Source of the DNA: Phoebastria nigripes
Taxonomy: Eukaryota; Chordata; Aves; Procellariiformes; Diomedeidae
Assembly (NCBI GenBank): GCA_035582835.1
Contig: JAYKAV010002419.1
Span: 130,323 to 194,322, forward strand
DNA: 64,000 nt
Direction of reading: 5' to 3'
In this document: one piece after another, positions 1-10,740 of the stretch
How the letters are laid out: every line of letters begins with the position of its first letter
How positions within the stretch are numbered: the first letter of the stretch is position 1
Notes under the pieces: generated by a model
Told to the model about the DNA's origin: nothing
Seen by the model: the letters and a program-made list of their open reading frames with translations, nothing else
Database searches by the model: none
Position numbers and translations under genes: made by a program

Positions 1-57
1 AAAAAAAAAAAAAAAAACCAAAACCAAAAACCAAAAACCCAAAACACACAGAAAAGA
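1..57. repeat. A-rich simple repeat, (CCAAAA)n-like
   Basis: A run of 17 A is followed by imperfect CCAAAA/CCAAAAA units and then ACACACAG. This is low-complexity sequence, possibly the decayed tail of a retroposon. No body of an element is visible because the window starts here. Confidence 0.8.
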
Positions 58-249
58 GGGGGAAAAAAAACGTTGGGGGGGATTTCGATATTGTTCGGGG
101 CTTTTTTCTAGTATTCGATATGTTTAAGAGGGCGGAAATTACGAAATGGAGGCTGAGGGAGATCAAAAGCTATTGAGCTGGCAGGGACGTGTTGAATAAA
201 GTGATAAATGACAGGTACAGCAATAATACATTCAAATAACTTGCAGATA

Positions 250-425
250 TGCCTGGGCGTATTTCGGAGCCGCCGCGCGGCCGGCGCAAACACGCCGCGC
301 GCCGGCACCCACGGCCGGCGCCCGCGCGGCCCCGCGCCGCTCCGCGCCGCCCGGGATGGGGCCGCCGGGCCGCGCAGGTTGCGCACCCCCGCCCCGGGCC
401 GCCCCCCGCGTCCCCGCTGCCTCCC
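250..425. promoter_or_regulatory. CpG island
   Basis: About 175 bp are almost entirely G+C with very frequent CpG (many CGCG and CCGCGCG words), flanked on both sides by AT-rich DNA. In vertebrates such CpG density marks promoters or unmethylated regulatory islands. No coding exon or start codon context of ARID5B is recognised beside it. It may be the downstream shore of the main ARID5B promoter, an intragenic island, or an alternative or antisense promoter. The open frames across it are explained by its composition. Confidence 0.75.
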
Positions 426-467
426 GTTATTTGCTGTTCAAATTTATTGCTTCAGCAGGGTCCGTGG

Positions 468-660
468 TCAGGGGAGGGGGAAGGATGAGGGACCCAGAAA
501 GGGCTGCGGGGATGGGGAGGGTCCCCGAGAGGGGCTGGAAGCCAGGCGGGGGGGGACGAGGTGTTTTGGGGGAACTTCTGTTGGAGATGCCGGGGGGTGT
601 AAGCACAACGNGGGGTGGCTGTCCGCAGGGGCTGTTTTCGGAGGCACGCGTGGCTATAGG
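468..660 (+). promoter_or_regulatory. G-rich, GC-skewed flank of the CpG island
   Basis: The + strand carries many runs of three or more G, including runs of 5, 6 and 9 G, with few C runs until about position 660. Positive GC skew just 3' of a CpG island is a known feature of R-loop-forming promoter regions transcribed in the + direction, and runs of this kind can also form G-quadruplexes. An undetermined base sits at 611. The strand skew is visible; the function is inference. Confidence 0.5.
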
Positions 661-857
661 TGCCGACGTAGCCGTGTACCCGTACACACGCGTACGCAGT
701 CGAAACGCGTCTCAGAGCCACCTTCGCTCGCTGCCACCTCTTCACTTTAATTTTCTGTGCGTGCCGCTGAGATAAGGGAGCCTTTTCCTAAGAATCAGGG
801 AGATGACAGTGAGCAATGGATGCTCTGAAATTGCCCGTGGTGACTATTTAAAACTGT

Positions 858-890
858 GCCTGTGTGTGTCTCGTGTGCGTGTGTGTGTGT
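858..890. repeat. (GT)n microsatellite, imperfect
   Basis: Alternating TG/GT dinucleotides are interrupted by CTC and GC steps and followed by AAAATG. A run of nine G follows shortly after, near 912-920. Confidence 0.85.
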
Positions 891-939
891 AAAATGAAAG
901 ATATTTGGAACGGGGGGGGTGGGGAAAGGGACACAAATC

Positions 940-1320
940 ATTTTAATACGCCTTAATGATCAGCTCATGTTACTGTGGTAGGAACATCAGAGAAAATTAA
1001 TCCTACCATTACGAGTAAAACACTGCTCCGGTACGAGAGTTCTCAGCTGCGTGTACCTTCCTAATAATATGCACAATTTTATTTATTTTTACATGCAAAC
1101 ACCGCTAGTAATTAGCCGTGTGATTATACTTGTGCATTTCATTGGGGCTTTAACTGATGTCATTCTGCATTATTCAACCATATGAAAACAATTTTCAATT
1201 AAGATAATGGCACGCCTTGAAATTATGCAAATGCCGGTCGTATTGTGTAGAATAATTATGACAAATGTAAAGCAGGTAAAAAGTTTCCTAATGCAGTTGT
1301 GTTTTACACCCCGGTGATGT
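940..1320. other. Candidate conserved noncoding element, AT-rich
   Basis: AT-rich, non-repetitive DNA with many developmental-type binding words: TAATTA/AATTAG homeodomain cores (for example near 1110), an octamer-like ATGCAAAT near 1226-1233, ACAAT Sox-type words and CATATG. There is no open reading frame. This texture is typical of deeply conserved enhancers around developmental regulators, but conservation cannot be measured from one sequence. Confidence 0.35.
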
Positions 1321-1361
1321 CATTTCCCCTCTGGCCTAAGTTAGTCATTCATTAGCAGAGT

Positions 1362-1391
1362 AGCAGCAGCAGCAGCAGCAACAGCAACAGC
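1362..1391. repeat. (AGC)n trinucleotide repeat
   Basis: Six AGC units are followed by AAC-interrupted units. It is in intronic sequence and not in any recognised coding frame. Confidence 0.9.
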
Positions 1392-1559
1392 TCTGAGTGA
1401 TACTTCTCTGGCAGGGAGCCTACAGAAACCGGCACTGAGAGCCAGGGCCTAGAGAGGGCAACATAACACTCCCATTAAGAAATGTACTTTGTTTTCACTT
1501 ACTCCATTAACTTGTTTATAGACATCAGAATGATTTTTTATTATCGATTTTTAATAGTT

Positions 1560-2330
1560 TGGAACGATCCGAATTCCACTCAGGGACGCGCAGGCAGCCG
1601 AGAGACAAAAGGCTGGGTGCTGGCTGGCGCTTTGCGAAGCGCTGTCTGGGGGTAACCAGCTTCATGGGCACGCAGGGCGGCTGTCTCACCTAACTACCCT
1701 GCGGTCGCGGTTCCTTACGTAAATGACATCCATGTCTGTCCCCAGAGCGGCGGCAGGGCTGCCTCTGGGGTCGCAAGGCTTCCTAACTCCGGGCTGGGCT
1801 CCTTCTGCGGAAGGAGATGCAACCCTCAAGTCGGAGGCGGCTTATAGCCATCAGGGTAGACCTTATTCGTGGCGTGGGACTGCCGAGGGGGTAGAACACC
1901 TTGTCTTGCATTCAGGGAGCGGGCATGAAGTAACTGGTGCTTCAACACGTATTGTAAATCTGTGGTGTCTGAGGCAAAGGGTGATAGGGGCGCTCGCTGT
2001 CAATAGAATTGTTGGTGAGGGGAGCGAGTGGTCAAATCGCAGGCTTGCGATCGAGCCCACCAGAGATTTAGGCATAGTCACTAGCAGCTACCTGCGCTAG
2101 CGGCATGATTAATAGAAGCTGCTCTCTGCCTGTTTTCCGTAATAGCAGCATTGATGCTGTGACAATATTCAGCTAGTGGCTGCGAGGAGGGAGGAGAAGC
2201 GAGGAGGTATGTAATGCTTCTGTTACTCAGAAATTTCTGATGGCGTATTTTATCTGATTGCCAAATGTTTGAGCTAATCAGCGATAAGTGTAAATATAAG
2301 TCTTTTTATAGCTAGCTGAATTCATCATCC
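1560..2330. other. Intronic stretch, moderately GC-rich, no gene recognised
   Basis: Mixed sequence with scattered CpG. A + strand open frame of 125 codons (1723-2100, true ATG) has no recognisable domain, no splice context and no neighbours to support it. From about 2100 to 2330 the sequence returns to AT-rich DNA without features. Confidence 0.5.
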
Positions 2331-2334
2331 AGAC

Positions 2335-3354
2335 TTAAATATAACCCTGACTGCTGCTAAAACCGGATGTTTCCATATGCTGGGGCCCAGACCCAGCAAA
2401 GGGATCAAGCCCAGGTGTGCTTCTGCTGAGGTACCTCTCCCTCCGCCTAAGGCTGAGCATCCCCGAAAGCACGGCAGAGAAACTCTCCTTTGGCCCCAGA
2501 AGCCAGCCAGAGACTGCTTCCCGGGGAGTCTCAGTGGACGGCAGATGTGGGATGGGGCCAGTCGCGCGCTGCAGGTACGAGCTCATGGCATCCCGGAGCA
2601 ACATGCGTGGAGAGGCTGGGACCAGCTCCGGCATCGGGTTCAGACCAGTGGTCTTGCTGCACAGGAGCAGCAAAGACATTTTTGTGAGAGCGATGGTGCC
2701 TTTGGGGACGCTGTTAGGTGAGCTAGAAGAGTTTTGCTCTGCTTCACTGAAAACTTTGTTGCTGCTTTTAAAACACAGGGGCCCAGGTGTGCTGCCTCTG
2801 ACCTCGCCATCAAGCCCAAAAGCTGCAGCAGGTGCAGCACTGGTCGGAGAGTGGGAGCAGCCTTCTCCCCCTTCCCTCCAGCGGGGAAAAAGTGGCTGTC
2901 CTCCCTTCCTGGGAGGGCCACTATCTAAATGGGGAAAGCGTCTGTTTTGCCAGAGGAACTCACCACCTTGCCCTGGTTTTCTCTGCCGCTCCTGGGCCAG
3001 CGCAGTCCCCCGTGCCACCTCCCACGTGGGAAGGGAAGACCTGTGCGACGGCAGGCACCTCGCGCAGGGCTCGGAGGAGGATGCTCGGGGGACTGCAAAG
3101 GTCCAGAGGGAACGGCTGTAAGAGCACACTGTCGCGCTTGAAACGGTTTCACGGGGCACGTGTGGAAAGCAGCCCCCCCAGCTTTTCTGGCGCCTGACTG
3201 TGAGAAGTAGATGCCGGCTGGCTGCCGGCAGAAAGCCCCTGCCCAGTCCCCTCACGCAGCGCCCTGGCGGCACGGTGCTCGAGGGGCGCGAGGTGGGCTC
3301 AGCCCCGGACGCCTGCAGCCCACGGGGTCCTGGCCAAATCCTCCCCTGGCTCAT
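2335..3354 (-). other. Longest open frame in the window, probably non-coding
   Basis: A 339-codon open frame on the minus strand starts at a genuine ATG (3352-3354) and ends at TAA (2335-2337). The predicted protein is rich in Ser, Pro, Arg and Gly, with no domain, signal peptide or membrane segment that I recognise. A 234-codon frame on the + strand (2417-3121) overlaps it, so the lack of stops most likely reflects the GC-rich composition. It lies antisense within intron 2. I do not call it a gene; it is recorded because of its length. Confidence 0.3.
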
Positions 3355-3781
3355 TTACTCCTCTCTGCTCCAAGGGGTAGCGTGGGGCTGTGGAATGACT
3401 GACCTTTGCAGAAGCAGTTCTAGAGCAAAATGCTTGTTAGCGCCTTGTATTTTCATGTTTTTAAAGGTGTTGGCATTAATTAGACTGGGCTTAAAAATAT
3501 ATATCAAAGCCACTGCTCATTAAATCCAGGGATGGTATTTGATGTGATGTGTACAATTCCTAAAAAACCCCAAACAAGCAACTAATTTATTTTGCATGGC
3601 ATGGCATTCCCTGTGTTGCCCTGTGTCATCGTGAATGCTGCTTGTGCTGAGGCTGGACTGTCGGTGGGGATCTGCCTTTGGTTCATTCATCAGGAGCTAA
3701 GTTTACTACGAACTCATGTTGATTTCATCTCTTCTCCCAAACTGGGGATCTGATGCAATGCTTTTCGCCTTGCAAATAATC

Positions 3782-3812
3782 CTTACTCATGCAAGTAATT
3801 TACATGAGTAAG
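3782..3812. repeat. Perfect 10-bp inverted repeat, 11-nt loop
   Basis: The arms CTTACTCATG (3782-3791) and CATGAGTAAG (3803-3812) are exact reverse complements around 11 nt. Each arm contains an AP-1/Maf-like half word (TTACTCA or TGAGTAA), so it could be paired bZIP sites or simply a hairpin. Confidence 0.7.
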
Positions 3813-5266
3813 CGTTGCTCACACAGAGGAGAGGAGAGAGCTAGTTTCCTGTAATTATTTCCCTAGCAGTATTTTGCATTTTCAGACTAATTGGGGGAAA
3901 GAAAAAAAAAAGAAGTCACTCCATAAATGTATGTCATTTATAATTGGAGAAGAGATTCTTCCAGAAAGTTAAGGGAGGCAGTGGGTTTGTTCTCTCTTCA
4001 TTTTGGGACAGATGCTCACAGCATCCCTCGAAAGCCTGATTCGTTTCCGAGGGGCTCTCCATGTGCGGAGGTCCTACCCCAGTGTGTAAAGGTAGCACAG
4101 GCTGGCCCGAGCGCGGGTTCTTATGCCGCTAGTGGTTTATTGCCACCCCCCTTGAAAAATGTGCTACTCCCTTTGCACAGAAATAGATTTTTTTGAGAGA
4201 TGTAGGAATCCGTACGCTTTTATTTGAAATGAGAACGGGCCCGTTTTAGTCTCCACGGTGTGTGCCTCATGCTCGTATCTGTCAACACTAGTAATGACAA
4301 CATGTTTAAAACATGCAGATTATGATTATTAAAGGGTGCTTTAAAAATCATGCTAATAGCATCAATCTCCAATGTACACTTGCTTAAATTAATTCAGCTT
4401 TGGAAATCAGGCACACTGTAATAGCAGTGTTAGAGAAATGGCATTTGTCATAAAATATCATGGTTTTGGTAATTGCATATCCACTCTGTATATTTTTATC
4501 TCTCTCGCCACCAGTAGCATATGCTGGCAAAGGAAGGAGAGGGCAATGATATTACTCAGAGAAGCCACATGTTGCTAGCCATTAGCCAGCAATCTGGCGT
4601 ATCTGGTCACTTAAGGCAGATTCCTTTTTTCTCTTCCCCCCCCCTTCCCCTCTGCTTCCCAGTGCATTCAGACTGTAAAATACACCCACTGCTCTCCAGA
4701 GTTGCTGTTCCCAGTCTGATCAGTGGCACTAAACATTAAACTCTTGTCTTTGGAGAATAATAGGCCTCACATGGTACACCCTCAAGCATGTTGAGATACT
4801 GTGCAGGCTGGAAAATAAAAATGTTCTAATTGTGTCTTTTAAATAAGCATAGGAGTGAATTAATTAGACTATATTTTGTCTTTAGTTGCTTAGTTACACA
4901 ATAGTATTCCTAAGCACAAGTAAGATAAATTGGCTCTTTTTGTGCTGCTTGTCCCTTAATCATAATTACTGTATTGCTCAGGAGAGTAACGCATACATAG
5001 ATTTTGCATTTTTAATAATATTCAAACAATATGCGAATGATACAGAAAGTATGTTCTGATTCAAGCTCTTATATGCTTTTATTCGGGAAGAAGTTCTACT
5101 GCTATGGGAGCAATATTTGCATTAGTTGCTCAGAGATGTAGTTCTGGGAAATACATAATTGAAATATTCTTGCAATGCTTGTTCTGGCCCTTTCATTCGC
5201 ATTCAAAATAACAATGCCTTAAGTCTCCGAACAGTCATCCACTCTTGATTTAAGAGCTTTTTTCTT

Positions 5267-5303
5267 TGTGTGTGTGTATGTGTGTGTGTGCGTGTGCAGT
5301 GTG
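5267..5303. repeat. (TG)n microsatellite
   Basis: Imperfect TG repeat with TA and CG interruptions, ending in GCAGTGTGGG. Confidence 0.85.
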
Positions 5304-5469
5304 GGTTCACACCCAGTGTTAACCCTGCAGAGACTAGACGCTTGCGTGATTCATAGTGTCGTATCAAGTTGAGCTTTTTATTTTGTAGCTAAAATGCAGT
5401 CAGAAGGTCAGATGAACATCGGCATTTTATGGCGTTAATCCAATGACCTTAATGCTTGGCAGGCGTCCA

Positions 5470-8400
5470 TGTTTCTATGCGAAGGTGCCAGGGTTATAGA
5501 TAATAAAAGAGTTTGTTTTCATTTTCTGGATATTTTAATCTTTCTTTGCAAAGCGCAGCCTCGGGTTTGGGGGGCTTGGGGCTGCTCCCGGGGGCCAAAA
5601 CTTTAATTTCTTCCTGGGTTGTTGAACGTTAGCTGCTAATGATGGGCAGATTGATACAGATACTGAACAATGGAAGGTTCTGGCAAGAAACCCCCTAGAC
5701 ATGCTCAGTGGATGTATGTGAAAATTGGCTCCATTGTTCTGCTGTATGAAAAGCAAGTAAATTATTTACAGATATTTGCTAATTAAAGCACATATTGTTT
5801 TACCAGCACAATAGAACACAATATAACAAAAGACAAAAGAATAAGCTTGCATAATTTAAACCTGCTAATGCAATGTACTCCTTGTAAGAAAAATATAATT
5901 ATGTAATCTACGAGGAAAGCTTTTCGTACTGTAACTGTAGTAGGCAAAATTAGGAATGAATTGCTTGTCAACTTGCCTAAACTAAAACAACTCTTCAGGA
6001 TCTGTGAGCTATCTGACGGGAAAACATTTTGACTGAAGCCTACTTTCTCTTTGGTCAGAACTTCTATCTGCAATGACAGATATAAATTCAATTTGAACCT
6101 CTGCTCGGGAGTGGGAGGAGGGAGAAAAAAACCACCCCAGAAATGAAGGAGGAGGCTTGCAGTAGAAATGTCAAGTCTAGCTGCTCACAGCCATCCCTCT
6201 GTGCACTCCATCTCCACCCCACCTCTGGCCCAGAGGTACCAGTATCCCACAAAGCATCCTACAAAAACATGGTGCTGCCCTGCCCCAGGACATTTTGCAT
6301 GTCTCGCTTTGGAAATACTGAGACACGTGGAAAAAGCTGCTTGCTAATACAAGGGAAAGCAAATACCGTAGGACTTCACGTGCTTCACCTATGTCCTTTA
6401 TCTTGGTCTCTTCTTTTGGGTTTTGGACCCCAGCAGACGGGATGAACACGTTGGGACATAGCGTTCTCCATTGGCATGAGTTTCAGACAGCTGTGTGCGG
6501 CTGTGCTTAGGCTGGGGAAATAGCACGGTAGGCTGGGGGAATACCTGTCACCTGAATTTAACGAGATCATTATAGCCCTTTAAAGTAATTAGCGAAGGAT
6601 TAAGAGATGAAAGGTTCTGCCTTGGCCTCTTTAAAATTCTCCTGTGTGCCAGGTAAATTCCTGGGCTGTGCATGTTTCCATTCTCAAGGCTCTCCCCGTA
6701 GGTTCATGGGTGGAGAGCGGTGGTCTCCCTGCATGCTGGCATCTCCAGGGAGCATTGCAGGCCCAGACCCCAGCGGTCAGTTCCGCTCCGCGCATCCTTC
6801 GGGACACCTCCGTCTGCCCTGGGCTAGGGGATGCACGAGGAGATGGCACCAAATGAGGCACTCGGGGCAGGGAAAGGGGAAAAGAAAGCTGCCCCTGCCC
6901 GTGCCAAGCGTTGGAGTTCTCTTGTGAGGCTCCCCCATCACTCGGTGATCCCACCTGCAGAACGGGAGCAGCGGTTCCTGCCTGGCAGAGCTGTGCCCCG
7001 GCTCCCCGGGTCTGCAGCCTGCTCGGAAAGGTTGTACTGGAGGAGCAACATGTAATAAGGGAGTGGATGGCAGGAGAGTTCTTCATGTGCCTTGTAGGGA
7101 GGCTGAACAGGCTGAACTTCCCAGAGCCAGACCTTTTCTATTACGCAGCCACAGTGTTTTAGCTAGTCTGTGATCCTGCAGTCTTAGAAACCCCATGTAT
7201 ACCCCCAGTCCACAGCAAGCAGCAGGGAGACGGGACCTTCTTATTCTGGAGAAAGTCTCTGAGAGCAACGCAGTCCCGTACAAACGTTCTCTGCCCCTTC
7301 CGGGCTGAATATGGTCCCTGGAGGAAAGCTTGGGTGAGGTGCTGCTTGTAGGAGATGACTCTGGAGACCTGGGTTCAGGTTCCTGAGTGACTTTGGCAAG
7401 TGGATTAGGATTGAATTGAGATAACCTGGTTTCCACCACTGTCCTAGAGCCCTGTAGCATCTGTATGGCAGAGAAGAGCTCTGGACTATAGACTGCTAAC
7501 AGGGCGTTTTGCTTTGACTATGCTGTCAAGTAAGGGTGACGGTACTTTCCTCAGACACCCAGGTAAATGCATTGCTATGGGAGAGGGGCTTACTGGAAAG
7601 GAATTCTTCCCTTCTCCACCTCCGCAACGCGACCTTCTTCTCCTCAAAGGGATCTAGAGCAGGGAACCGGATTCCCGGGGTGAGAACAGCATTGTTGTGC
7701 AAGGTACGGGAAGGTCCTTTTCACCTAAATCGCAAAAAACTAAAAAATACATGGGATGTAAAAAAAGCCCAGAATAATAGAGGCCTTTATGCCCAAATGA
7801 AATATGCAGTTCTATTATCTTCGGTGAATGCAGTCCGTAAGAGTCACACTGTATTTTTTGCTCCCGTGGATGAATGTATTTTCATCAGCAATGTACTGGG
7901 TTGTAAAATATGCATCCCCAGCTATCTACCGTGCTAAAGGTTTCAGTAAAAAGGCCTGAAGATGTTTTCTAATGCAAATCGTACTGATCAGATAAATGGC
8001 ATGCAGTGTCTTCTGTAATTATCGGCAAGAGTTTTTACAGTACGTCTCCTGTTTCTCTCTAGGCCGCATATTTGATGTTAGGAGACAGCCAAGCAGGTGT
8101 TCAACTCGCTCGTGCCCTCCAGAATTCCTTAAATGACCTCTGGAAGCACTGGAGTGAAAACCGTCTCAGCATGTCAAAATTCTGAGATATCTCAGTCACT
8201 GTAATTCTTTTAAGGCTGCCTCGGCATCTCTAAAATATAAATCTTTCCTAGTTATTGGCAATGAGTGAGGAGTTGTGACATACCGTATGCGGGTGTGCAA
8301 TCAAGATGTACGACCTCCCTGTGCTACCCTGTGACTCCCTGCCTTGTAAGAGTTAATATTTCTTCTAAAAAATAATTATCTGCTTTAAACTATTCTAACT

Positions 8401-9450
8401 ATCTGACCTCTTTCCCTGAATGTAAGTATTTCAACCATCTGCTGAGTCAGGCAATATAGCGTTCTGTGCTTTCGGGAGGCTGTGATGGTTGCTTAGACAA
8501 CAGTGACATAATATTTAAGCATAACGGCTCTTGAGAAGATATGTCCCCTTCCCCCTGGACGATTTCTCTGAAAATGCAAATCCGATAAGCTCTTAAAAAA
8601 CAAGAGAGGGATGAGAACGGTTTGTATCACCATCTTTCTTAACCATCTCCCCATTTCCNACTTGATAGGTGAAAGTATCATACTTTGCTCAGGAGTCTTG
8701 TAAGATGTGCTAAAATTATAGGCTGACTAGATACCCGCTTTTATAGAAACAGAAGAAAAAGTGCCTCTTTTTATAGTCAGTACTTATTTCAAGATTTAGA
8801 CAACTTTGTGGCTGGGAAAAGCATTGCCATTGGTCGGTCAGCATCCGAAAAGGCACATCCGAGAGAAATCTCATTCCTGAGCAGAGCTGAAATCGGCGCT
8901 GGCTGTTTCCTCCTGCAAAGCTTATCTTGCTGTAGCAGGAAAAAACTGCAATTAAAGACTTAACCACGCAATGGAGACCTCCTAAACATATCACTTCAGA
9001 GCATAGCTAATACACGACGAGTTGATTTTTGTATAGATATATATATGCACTGTATGCGACGTGGGTGGTTTTTCATGTTTACACAGAGATATAATTATGA
9101 ATGACATGAAGGTTATGCAGCAGATTTCTTTAATCTTCTAAAGGTTTGTTAGTCATGTGTCACCGTGTACCTGGTTTTTATTTATTCGTCATCTGTATTC
9201 CTTTGTCATCTCGTTGAAAGGGTTTCTCTAGAAGGGCTGCAGCAGTAGGTGCGCAGCAGTTGTTACCGAATGGCTACGGGGGCTCCTCTGGCTGGCAGAG
9301 CCGTGCAGGTCCTGAAGCAACTTTTGTTGTGACACAGGGCTGCAAGACATTTTTGCTTAACAAAAAAGGAGAGGGACCCTTTTGTCACCTGCTGCTCCAA
9401 TAAAATAATAAAAAACCCCACAACTCATAGTTTGAGTCTGAGCACTTGGA
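5470..9450. other. Intron 2 DNA with no recognised gene
   Basis: AT-rich sequence interrupted by a GC-richer patch at about 6600-7050. Open frames here (up to 151 codons on the minus strand, 6631-7086) lie inside the GC patch, overlap frames on the other strand and show no recognised domain. A possible SINE fragment is at 7357-7401. An undetermined base is at 8659. Confidence 0.5.
7357..7401 (+). repeat. Possible MIR SINE core fragment
   Basis: The order of words, an ACTCTGGAG-type start, CTGGGTTC, then TGACTTTGGCAAG, follows the central part of the MIR consensus (tRNA-derived SINE with conserved core). The fragment is short and diverged, so chance similarity is possible. Confidence 0.4.
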
Positions 9451-10740
9451 AAGGTTGCTTAAGGATGTGTGAAAGCTTGGCAAGGCGCATCAAAATCCCA
9501 GAGCTGATGAAATAGCTGGGTGACCTCTGTTGGGGTGGCGTTGGGGCAGATGACCTCTTGTGTTAGCAAACTGCCAAGATGTGGGGAAGACAGCCTCTCT
9601 GGAAGCTGCCCATGACTTGGGCTCCTCAGGAAGAAGGGGCTGAAGCTACCCGCCGTGTTTTGCTGCCTGACTGTTTGTATGATGAGGCGCTGGGGTGAAA
9701 ACATCTCTGGAGATGCGGTCCTTTGCTGGCGGGATCGGCGTTGGCGGCGGCGCTCGAAGGAGGAGCGCGGTCTCACCCGTGACCACTGTGGTGTGTGGGG
9801 AGTTGGGGATGACGTGGCTGGTTGTCTCTGAATTGGGCCGAAAATGAGCAAGAGCTCAAAAAATGAGCGGCGAGAGAGACCGGCTTTACCCAGTCCCACT
9901 GTGTGTAGGGCAGGGCGACCCAAGGCAGGCCCTGAAATGTATAGGGTAATTTTTCCATTTTCTGGCTAAAAGTGAACTCGGCCGTGTTTCCCTGGTGCAG
10001 CCGTGGTGATCACTAGCGGTACAAGGGGAGGACACGAGGCCGGTGCTGGTGTGGAGGATGGCTGGGCACTCCCGGCCTCCCTCGCGAGGGGCTCAACCTG
10101 CGACCGTCGCCTCTACAGGCCAGGCCCGGCCTCAGCCCCGCTTCCTTTGGGGCGACCCCAAAACCCCACAGTGGTGTCTTTAATGTTAGGAACAGCTCTG
10201 GCTTTTGCGGGGGTTGATGGCAGTGGAGCTGCAGTTACAGCAGGTGCGAGATGGGCCCTCTTGGCCTGACAGCCATGAGGCGGGTGCTGCCATTGCTCGG
10301 CGGTGGCACAAGGCCCAGCCTAGCAGCCATGAGCACAAGGCCTGCGGTCAGCCGCCCTCCTCAGGCGATCCCAGCTGATTTGGGGGCCAGCCCAGCGCCC
10401 TTAGGGACGTGTCTGCTGCAGGGGTGACGGGGACCGGGTGCCGTCGGGGACACAGCTGCTGCAGGGGTGATGGGGAGGCTCCAACAAGGGGCCATGGCCT
10501 AGCACCACCTGCGTGAAGGGGTTTCGGCCCACGACCTCTGTCATGGAGCAGTGACAGCCTGAACTTCTTTTATGTTTTATATTCATGCACTCCATTTGTG
10601 TGCTCAGCCGCGCTGTGGTGCCATTCCGGGCACCCCTTTGCACCACGGCGGCTGTATTTAGAGTTGCAGTGCCATTTTGTGAAGGGCTGAGGTGAGTGCA
10701 AGACGGTCTTTTCACAGGGTCTTTTCCTGGCCCCTCACAT
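9450..10740. other. GC-rich block in intron 2
   Basis: About 1.3 kb of higher GC with local CpG clusters (notably 9728-9790 and 10080-10140) and repeated words such as CAGCCATGAG and ACAAGGCC (10270-10340). Several overlapping frames are open on both strands (154 codons at 9459-9923, minus), none with a recognised domain. This could be a weak CpG island or an old element. Nothing here supports a coding exon. Confidence 0.45.

Larger units (their letters stand above)
3540..5470. other. AT-rich intronic domain, conserved-element-like
   Basis: Long AT-rich, non-repetitive DNA with many homeodomain-like TAATTA, octamer-like and Sox-like words, especially 4250-4500 and 4830-5250. There are no credible open frames. 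It includes the perfect inverted repeat at 3782-3812 and a TG microsatellite at 5267-5303. The texture suggests cis-regulatory content; there is no direct proof. Confidence 0.35.

Noticed and set aside
1..57. Telomere-like or interstitial telomeric repeat at the window start
   Set aside because: The unit is CCAAAA/CCAAAAA and irregular, not TTAGGG/CCCTAA.
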